From an uncultured Mycoplasmatota bacterium (GTDB lineage: Bacteria; Bacillota_I; Bacilli_A; RF39; UBA660), in NCBI GenBank assembly GCA_900549325.1, contig UROI01000029.1, positions 1 to 9,619 on the forward strand: a stretch of DNA of 9,619 nt, in the 5' to 3' direction. This document shows, in pieces, positions 5,761 to 9,619 of this stretch. The notes beneath the pieces were generated by a model that worked only from the letters and a program-made list of their open reading frames with translations, was not told the DNA's origin and did not search any database. The first letter of the stretch is position 1. Every line of letters starts with the position of its first letter. Made by a program: the position numbers and the translations under genes.

Positions 5761-6648
5761 TTATCTTCCATAACTATTAAACATATCTAAATCAGTAGGA
5801 ACCATTGATATAAAATCAAATAATGTTTTAGGTAAATCGCTTATTTTAACTTCCATAACGCCAGTAGCCCCAACACTATCTTTATTAACTTTATTAACTC
5901 CAGGTAATCTATTTATCATTTCTATATTACAAAGTTTAGGAATAAAATATTCAATTCTAGCTATATCATTATTAAGTGAAACTTCCATTGATAAAGCATG
6001 TCCCCTATCTCTAACCATAATTATTAATTTTCTATCATCTATAATTACCATATCAGTAATCCCACAGTCCAAACTAGAAGGAAACATCACAAATAATTGC
6101 TCGAATATTGGATTTCTATTTCCTCTTAAACTTATAGAATATTCCTGATCATTCTTCTTTTCACAAATTAATGGTAAAGATTTTAAAATCGTATCATTAT
6201 TAACAATATAAGAATGCATAAAATATAAATATTCATTTATTGAACTAGCTTCGTTAACTGCACTAATTTCATTAAAAGCATATCCTTTACAAGTACTTTT
6301 AACACTATCAATAAAATTAGGTTCCATATTACTTATAAATTTTTGATAAAATAATTTTAATTTATTTATATCTAGTCCGCAACTATAAAAACTACTTTTT
6401 ATAGTTTGTTCCAAATAACATAGTCTATTAAAAACATTAGATTCCTTACCAAACATATCTATTGTAATACACTTCAATTCACTAAATATATAAATAAGTG
6501 AATCATTCAACTTATCAGTATATTTACTTACTGACTCTTCATCTACATAACCATTAAGTACCTGCGGAGCCATATCATAAATTTCTTTTTTTATTCTAAT
6601 ATCATTAGAAAAAAAATGTTGTAATTTAATCATTTTCTCATCATTCAT
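5761..6648 (-). CDS. Hypothetical protein of unknown function
   Basis: About 295 residues, cytoplasmic by composition, with no signal peptide or membrane segment. I recognise no family. The central stretch GYAFNEISAVNEASSINEYL is followed by a hydrophobic helix, and the C-terminal half (about 175-295) looks like a mixed alpha/beta domain containing MVIIDDRKLIIMVRDRGHAL. The longer start at 6669 overlaps the -10 box of the likely promoter and has no ribosome binding site. The ATG at 6646-6648 has AGGA at 6658-6661, 9 bases upstream, and falls after the expected transcription start, so I prefer it. It is a separate unit: rpsI ends in a terminator before it, and its own terminator lies beyond the repeat. 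Confidence 0.75.
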   Translation of the reverse strand: MNDEKMIKLQHFFSNDIRIKKEIYDMAPQVLNGYVDEESVSKYTDKLNDSLIYIFSELKCITIDMFGKESNVFNRLCYLEQTIKSSFYSCGLDINKLKLFYQKFISNMEPNFIDSVKSTCKGYAFNEISAVNEASSINEYLYFMHSYIVNNDTILKSLPLICEKKNDQEYSISLRGNRNPIFEQLFVMFPSSLDCGITDMVIIDDRKLIIMVRDRGHALSMEVSLNNDIARIEYFIPKLCNIEMINRLPGVNKVNKDSVGATGVMEVKISDLPKTLFDFISMVPTDLDMFNSYGR

Positions 6649-6667
6649 ACCATCACATCCTACATTC

Positions 6668-6696
6668 ATTATATCACAAAAACAATATTTTTAACA
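6668..6696 (-). promoter_or_regulatory. Candidate promoter of the unknown gene
   Basis: Extended -10 TGATATAAT with a perfect TATAAT (6673-6668) and a weak TGTTAA at -35 (6696-6691), 17-bp spacer. Transcription would start near 6661, giving a leader of only about 13 bases before the ATG at 6648. Confidence 0.5.
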
Positions 6697-6699
6697 TAG

Positions 6700-6728
6700 A
6701 AAAAGAAGCTACAATAAATGTAACTTCT
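6700..6728 (-). terminator. Terminator of the rplM-rpsI operon
   Basis: Stem 6704-6713 with 6719-6728, 10 positions and a 5-base loop, followed by U residues in minus-strand RNA. The single plus-strand mismatch is a G-U pair in minus-strand RNA, which fixes the direction. It follows the rpsI stop by 6 bases. Confidence 0.85.
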
Positions 6729-6734
6729 AATACA

Positions 6735-7154
6735 TTATCTCTTACTAAATTGTGGAGCTCTTCTAGCACCTTTAAGACCATATTTCTTTCTTTCTTTAAC
6801 TCTTGGATCTCTAGTTACAAATCCATTAGCCTTAAGAACCTTTCTATATGAATCTTCATTAGTTTCATTTCCTGCATCATAAACAAGTAATGCTCTAGTA
6901 ATACCAAGTCTGATAGCACCAGTTTGACCTGAGAATCCACCACCAGTAACTTCAGCAACTACATCAAAAGTATTTTCATTACCAGTTACTACTAATGGTT
7001 GTTTTAAATCCATTACTAATACGTCATAAGGCATATATTCTTGAACATCTCTACCATTAACAGTAATCTTACCAGTACCAGGAGTTAAAGTAACTCTAGC
7101 TACAGATCCTTTTCTTCTACCAGTTCCATAGAAACTTCTCTTTTCTTTAGCCAT
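6735..7154 (-). CDS. rpsI: 30S ribosomal protein S9
   Basis: 139 residues, a little longer than the usual 130. S9 binds 16S rRNA in the head of the small subunit, and its C-terminal tail reaches the P-site tRNA. Typical features are YGTGRRKGSVARV near the start, GGGFSGQTGAIRLGITRAL in the middle, and the family ending RDPRVKERKKYGLKGARRAPQFSKR-type tail with a final SKR. The ATG overlaps the rplM stop by one base (TAATG), and GGGAGG at 7164-7169 lies in the end of rplM, so translation is probably coupled. It shares the rplM promoter and ends in a clear terminator. Confidence 0.98.
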   Translation of the reverse strand: MAKEKRSFYGTGRRKGSVARVTLTPGTGKITVNGRDVQEYMPYDVLVMDLKQPLVVTGNENTFDVVAEVTGGGFSGQTGAIRLGITRALLVYDAGNETNEDSYRKVLKANGFVTRDPRVKERKKYGLKGARRAPQFSKR

Positions 7155-7597
7155 TATTTGTTACCTCCCATTTCTAATACTTTAGGTTGTTGTGCAGCAT
7201 GTTTGTGATCCTCACCAGCATACACAAATAATTTCTTATACATTTCTCTTCCAAGTCTATTATGTGGAAGCATTCCTTTTACTGCTCTTTCAACCATCTC
7301 TACTGGATAGTTAGCTCTCATTTCTTTAGCAGTTCTTTCTCTTAGACCACCAACATATCTAGAGTGATCATAATAAATTTTATCCTCTAATTTGTTACCA
7401 GTTAAAGCTACTTTATCAGCATTAACAATGATAACATAGTCACCACAGTCAACATGAGGAGTGTATGTTACTTTGTGTTTTCCTCTTAATATAACAGCAG
7501 CTTTACTAGCAACTCTTCCTAGAGGAATATCTTTAGCATCAATAACATACCAAGTTCTGTTAACTGTTTCTTTACTTTGCATAAATGTGCTTTTCAT
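7154..7597 (-). CDS. rplM: 50S ribosomal protein L13
   Basis: 147 residues, normal length. L13 is an early assembly protein of the large subunit. Family features seen are the N-terminal NRTWYVIDAKDIPLGRVAS, the HVDCGDYVIIVNADKVALTGNK block, and VKGMLPHNRLGREMYKKLFVYAG near the end. A strong GAAGGAG ribosome binding site lies 6-7 bases before the ATG. It is the first gene of the rplM-rpsI operon, with a promoter at 7687-7715 and a leader of about 80 bases. Confidence 0.98.
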   Translation of the reverse strand: MKSTFMQSKETVNRTWYVIDAKDIPLGRVASKAAVILRGKHKVTYTPHVDCGDYVIIVNADKVALTGNKLEDKIYYDHSRYVGGLRERTAKEMRANYPVEMVERAVKGMLPHNRLGREMYKKLFVYAGEDHKHAAQQPKVLEMGGNK

Positions 7598-7680
7598 TTC
7601 TATTCTCCTTCATATTTTTAAAAGTTATCTTCAGGTCTTAAGTGTTCCCAATACCTAATACCCTCCAACAAAATGTACCG
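7598..7680 (-). promoter_or_regulatory. rplM mRNA leader, possible L13 leader element
   Basis: The transcript from the rplM promoter should begin near 7680, leaving about 80 bases of leader. It contains AGGT...ACCT pairing around GGGAACACTTAAG and flanking GTT/AAC pairing. Firmicutes are known to carry a structured L13 leader (Rfam L13_leader) where L13 represses its own operon; position and size fit, but I cannot confirm the family match by eye. Confidence 0.4.
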
Positions 7681-7686
7681 ATTATG

Positions 7687-7715
7687 ATTTTACTATTATT
7701 TTATGCTTTTGTCAA
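7687..7715 (-). promoter_or_regulatory. Promoter of rplM-rpsI
   Basis: TTGACA (7715-7710), 17-bp spacer, TAAAAT (7692-7687). The perfect -35 box lies four bases from the edge of the HAD-derived direct repeat. Confidence 0.75.
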
Positions 7716-7773
7716 TAATTTAAGAGATTTTTTCTCATTTTCTTCCCAAAAATTAACTTTATAAGATAATATT
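7701..7773 (-). pseudogene. Detached 3' end of the HAD gene (direct repeat copy A)
   Basis: Bases 7719-7773 match 8994-9048, the last coding part of the HAD gene, at 54 of 55 positions in the same orientation. The one difference is a synonymous Leu codon change. The reading frame stays open past the match, through the rplM -35 box, and ends at a TAA at 7701-7703, giving the tail LKLLTKA. Six bases before the match an in-frame TGA closes the frame, so only about 18 recognisable codons remain. It is most likely the original end of the HAD gene, displaced by an inserted cassette, or a leftover of a duplication. Confidence 0.8.
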
Positions 7774-7817
7774 ATTCAATTGCCTACATTTTTTATCAAT
7801 TTATACATAAAATATAA

Positions 7818-7846
7818 TTGACAATAATAAACATCTTTGATATATT
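7818..7846 (+). promoter_or_regulatory. Promoter of the structured RNA
   Basis: On the plus strand TTGACA (7818-7823), exactly 17 bp, TATATT (7841-7846), with TGA just before the -10 box. It is among the best promoters in the window, yet no ORF follows; the transcript should start near 7853. Confidence 0.8.
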
Positions 7847-7852
7847 ATTGTT

Positions 7853-7955
7853 GTAAAGAAAACTTACTTGTGAAGGATTAAAGCTGGGTTCTTGAATAAG
7901 AGTAGATATACATTCGTATATTTAGAATTCCTTTGCTCCTGGGGTAAGTTTTTTT
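7853..7955 (+). ncRNA. Structured small RNA next to the DUF3644 gene
   Basis: About 100 nt on the plus strand, with a strong promoter and no ORF. Predicted by hand it folds into one long interrupted rod. Closing stem: 7859-7867 with 7944-7952 (9 bp, AAAACTTAC/GTAAGTTTT). Second helix: 7874-7883 with 7931-7940, one mismatch. Third: GGGTTCT 7886-7892 with AGAATTC 7924-7930. Apical hairpin: 7904-7911 with 7916-7923 and the loop ATTC. A left-side loop of 11 bases (7893-7903) and an asymmetric loop of 6 against 3 bases remain unpaired. The T run 7949-7955 makes the end an intrinsic terminator and stops just before the DUF3644 stop codon (7957-7959), convergently. It does not resemble SRP RNA, tmRNA, RNase P RNA or 6S RNA. 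I recognise no family. A partner role for the HEPN-like protein is inferred from position. Confidence 0.7.
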
Positions 7956-7956
7956 A

Positions 7957-8940
7957 TTATATCTTTTTTTGTTTATATTCCTCTTTAAGTTCACAAATAA
8001 TATTATTATCTTTTAAAATCAAATCAGTAACAAAATCTACTAAATGTTGACTACAACCCCAACTATTAGTTAAAGTATGTTTATAAAAGTATTTTTCATT
8101 AGACTTCAAATCAAACTTATCACATATTAATTTCAAATCATATTGACTTATTTTAATGTTAATTCCTTTTCTTTTCAAATTACTAGACACAATTTCACGA
8201 ACTCTTTTTTGATTATAGCAATGAGTTAAATTAGTATCTTTAAGTTCCTTTATAATTTTAACATTTTCTTCACCATCATTCGCAATTCCAAAAAGTATTT
8301 GAGCATCTTCTCTATTTTTAACTATCTTTAAATTTAAATCTATTCTTATTGCCAACTTTTCATTTTGATTATTTTGAATTATAGTTTGAGCATCAGTTTT
8401 CATTTTATTATATTTATTAAATATATCTTTACCATATTTACTCAAAATATTTTCTTCGCTCATTTCTTCACTATTTATAACAAGTGTTAAAAATGAACTG
8501 TTAATTTTTTCTGTAATATCTCTATTAAAAAAAGTAAACAATTTTTGCGAATAATTTAATACATTCGCTTGCATAAAAGGTAAATAAACAGAATCCATTT
8601 CTTTAATTATAAAATGTGTTGCTGTATTTCTTAAACCAAGCATTATTTCTAAATTTTTTCTTACAGGATCTTTATCATTAGTAAAAACATATTTTATACA
8701 ATTAGACAAAGAAATAGTTCTATCAGGCTTATCAAAAAAATAAATACTATTACCATCATTTAATATTTTAGCCTTTAACAGTAACTCCCACGCATTACAT
8801 ATAAAAAAAGTAAATCCTTCCAATCTATAATTAATCGTAGGCTTATTGTATATCTCAATTGCCATCAAAAAAGCCTCTTCACTCTTATTCAAAAGATTAT
8901 CTATTAATTCTTTTTCCAAAACCTCACCCATATCTTTCAT
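7957..8940 (-). CDS. DUF3644 protein with HEPN-type R-X4-H motif
   Basis: Between 324 and 334 residues depending on the start. The N-terminal half matches DUF3644 as I know it: a helix with LLNKSEEAFLMAIEIYNKPT, then YRLEGFTFFICNAWELLLKA, then RTISLSNCIK and LRNTATHF. In 334-residue numbering R111-N-T-A-T-H116 fits the R-X4-6-H signature of HEPN RNases, and E59 in the WELLLKA helix is a likely partner. The C-terminal part (about 245-330) may be a separate nucleic-acid-binding domain. Start choice: ATG 8961 lies between the -35 and -10 boxes of the gene's promoter, so it is unlikely; ATG 8940 falls at the expected transcription start (leaderless) and ATG 8931 is also possible. None has a good ribosome binding site. 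RNase activity is inferred. It lies convergent to the structured RNA and directly downstream of the HAD gene. Confidence 0.8.
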   Translation of the reverse strand: MKDMGEVLEKELIDNLLNKSEEAFLMAIEIYNKPTINYRLEGFTFFICNAWELLLKAKILNDGNSIYFFDKPDRTISLSNCIKYVFTNDKDPVRKNLEIMLGLRNTATHFIIKEMDSVYLPFMQANVLNYSQKLFTFFNRDITEKINSSFLTLVINSEEMSEENILSKYGKDIFNKYNKMKTDAQTIIQNNQNEKLAIRIDLNLKIVKNREDAQILFGIANDGEENVKIIKELKDTNLTHCYNQKRVREIVSSNLKRKGINIKISQYDLKLICDKFDLKSNEKYFYKHTLTNSWGCSQHLVDFVTDLILKDNNIICELKEEYKQKKI

Positions 8941-8946
8941 ATACAA

Positions 8947-8975
8947 AATATAACACAGCACATTAAGATAGTCAA
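8947..8975 (-). promoter_or_regulatory. Promoter of the DUF3644 gene
   Basis: TTGACT (8975-8970), 17 bp, TATATT (8952-8947), with TGT before the -10 box. It starts four bases after the HAD stop codon. It resembles in place the rplM promoter, which follows the other copy of the HAD tail. Confidence 0.6.
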
Positions 8976-8978
8976 TAA

Positions 8979-9527
8979 TTATTTACATAATATTTTAAGA
9001 GATTTTTTCTCATTTTCTTCCCAAAAATTAACTTTATAAGACAATATTTCCACAACTTTATCTATTTCATCATAAGTTAAACCACTATAACTATATCCAA
9101 CAGTTTTAACCAAATAATCAATTAATCCTTCTTCTTTATAATCACACATCTCATCATCCAATACACAAAAAGAAAAACATTCATTATTTCTTAAATACTC
9201 TTTAATTTCTTTCCCTCTTTGCTGATTAATACATGAAGTCATTCCAATAACAGGTAAACCAATATCTACAAGAGTATCAATTACCAAATCACTTCTCCAA
9301 GAAGAAATTAAAACAATTTTAGCATTAGTTCTTACAATAATCTGTTTTAATATTTGTATTTTTTCAAAAGAAAAATTAAACTCAATATATTTCTTATTCT
9401 GTTCATAATCATTTTTTAAATTAGGATATCCTCTATTATATATTCTTTTACTAATACCAATATTATTCATCATATCATTAATATCATTTAATACACCATC
9501 TATATCTAGAAATATTATTCTATCCAT
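8979..9527 (-). CDS. HAD phosphatase of the RNA-repair (HAD_SAK-like) type
   Basis: 182 residues, no signal peptide. All four HAD motifs are present: motif I FLDIDGVLN with nucleophile Asp8 and Asp10, motif II ISSWR (Ser75 or Ser76), motif III Lys106 in RGKEI, and motif IV VLDDE with Asp124 and Asp125. The FLDIDGVLN and SSWR pattern is that of the HAD domain in 'Swiss Army Knife' RNA-repair proteins, here as a stand-alone enzyme. It should therefore be a Mg-dependent phosphatase, perhaps acting on RNA ends; the substrate is inferred. Ribosome binding site GGGGGAG lies just before the ATG. Its last 55 coding bases recur at 7719-7773. The dispersed palindromic repeat lies directly upstream, in the promoter region. 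It sits upstream of, and in line with, the DUF3644 gene. Confidence 0.85.
   Translation of the reverse strand: MDRIIFLDIDGVLNDINDMMNNIGISKRIYNRGYPNLKNDYEQNKKYIEFNFSFEKIQILKQIIVRTNAKIVLISSWRSDLVIDTLVDIGLPVIGMTSCINQQRGKEIKEYLRNNECFSFCVLDDEMCDYKEEGLIDYLVKTVGYSYSGLTYDEIDKVVEILSYKVNFWEENEKKSLKILCK
8994..9048 (-). repeat. Direct repeat copy B, inside the HAD gene end
   Basis: 55 bp matching 7719-7773 with one mismatch, same orientation. The first 48 bases (from 8994) are identical. The two copies enclose 1220 bp with the structured RNA and the DUF3644 gene. Both copies are followed on the minus strand, within a few bases, by TTATTGAC, part of a promoter -35 region. Confidence 0.95.
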
Positions 9528-9553
9528 AACTCCCCCTACTATAAATATCTAAA

Positions 9554-9619
9554 TATATACCAATGCTTATATATAATAGATATGTAGATATATCATTTAT
9601 AGACTACAGGCTATAAATG
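9554..9619 (-). repeat. Palindromic dispersed repeat, copy 2, cut by the window end
   Basis: Reverse-complement match to copy 1 (5672-5738). It shares the ATTTATAG/CTATAAAT stem, now closed by a C-G pair in place of T-A, and the 15-base core. It lies upstream of the HAD gene start and runs off the end of the window. Confidence 0.75.

Noticed and set aside
7461..7658. Plus-strand frame of 65 residues
   Set aside because: It is antisense to the 5' end of rplM and its leader, and shows no independent signals.
7853..7955. SRP RNA, tmRNA, RNase P RNA or 6S RNA
   Set aside because: It lacks the SRP apical motif, is too short for tmRNA and RNase P RNA, and lacks the central bubble and length of 6S RNA.
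7853..7955. Type III toxin-antitoxin RNA
   Set aside because: Those are tandem short repeats before a ToxN-like gene; this RNA has no tandem repeats and is convergent to an unrelated protein.
9554..9619. CRISPR array
   Set aside because: Only two copies exist in the window, 3.8 kb apart and inverted, so this is a dispersed repeat; no spaced direct repeats were seen anywhere.

Overview
The window comes from a very AT-rich, low-GC Firmicute, most like the gut Bacilli that sit near Mollicutes (an RF39-type lineage is my guess). The reasons are the strong A/T bias, the Firmicutes-type rplM-rpsI pair, a bacterial-type pyruvate,phosphate dikinase (PPDK), strong GGAGG-type ribosome binding sites, and tryptophan encoded by TGG, so the standard bacterial code is used rather than the Mycoplasma code. 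All protein genes except one small ORF lie on the minus strand.

Layout, left to right. 71-667: membrane-anchored thioredoxin-like protein. 753-1451: XRE-type DNA-binding protein with one membrane segment and a cysteine-rich outer domain, with a promoter that contains a perfect palindrome. 1533-1964: helical ferritin-like (DUF2383-like) protein. 2109-2284: tRNA-Leu(UAG) and a CAU tRNA, probably Ile2, with a good promoter and terminator; the pre-tRNA leader carries an inverted copy of the D-arm of the second tRNA. 2412-2702: a small plus-strand protein of unknown function, followed by several hairpins. 2920-5550: ppdK. 5594-5760: a terminator and one copy of a palindromic repeat whose second copy closes the window. 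5761-6648: unknown protein. 6735-7597: rpsI and rplM behind an rplM promoter and leader.

The region 7701-9527 is the accessory part and the most interesting. It holds, from right to left, a HAD phosphatase of the type found in 'Swiss Army Knife' RNA-repair proteins, a DUF3644 protein with a HEPN-type R-X4-H motif, and, convergent to it, a roughly 100-nt structured RNA with its own strong promoter (TTGACA, 17 bp, TATATT) and an intrinsic-terminator end that stops exactly at the DUF3644 stop codon. The RNA and the DUF3644 gene are flanked by a 55-bp direct repeat (one mismatch) that is the 3' end of the HAD gene. This looks like a small cassette inserted at the end of the HAD gene next to the rplM promoter. 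A HEPN RNase, a partner RNA and an RNA-end phosphatase would together make a plausible RNA-based toxin-antitoxin or anti-phage module; that functional reading is inference.

The remaining genes are housekeeping: PPDK interconverts pyruvate and PEP, L13 and S9 are ribosomal proteins. The XRE regulator with five outer cysteines next to a membrane thioredoxin suggests a local redox or envelope-sensing pair, also inferred.
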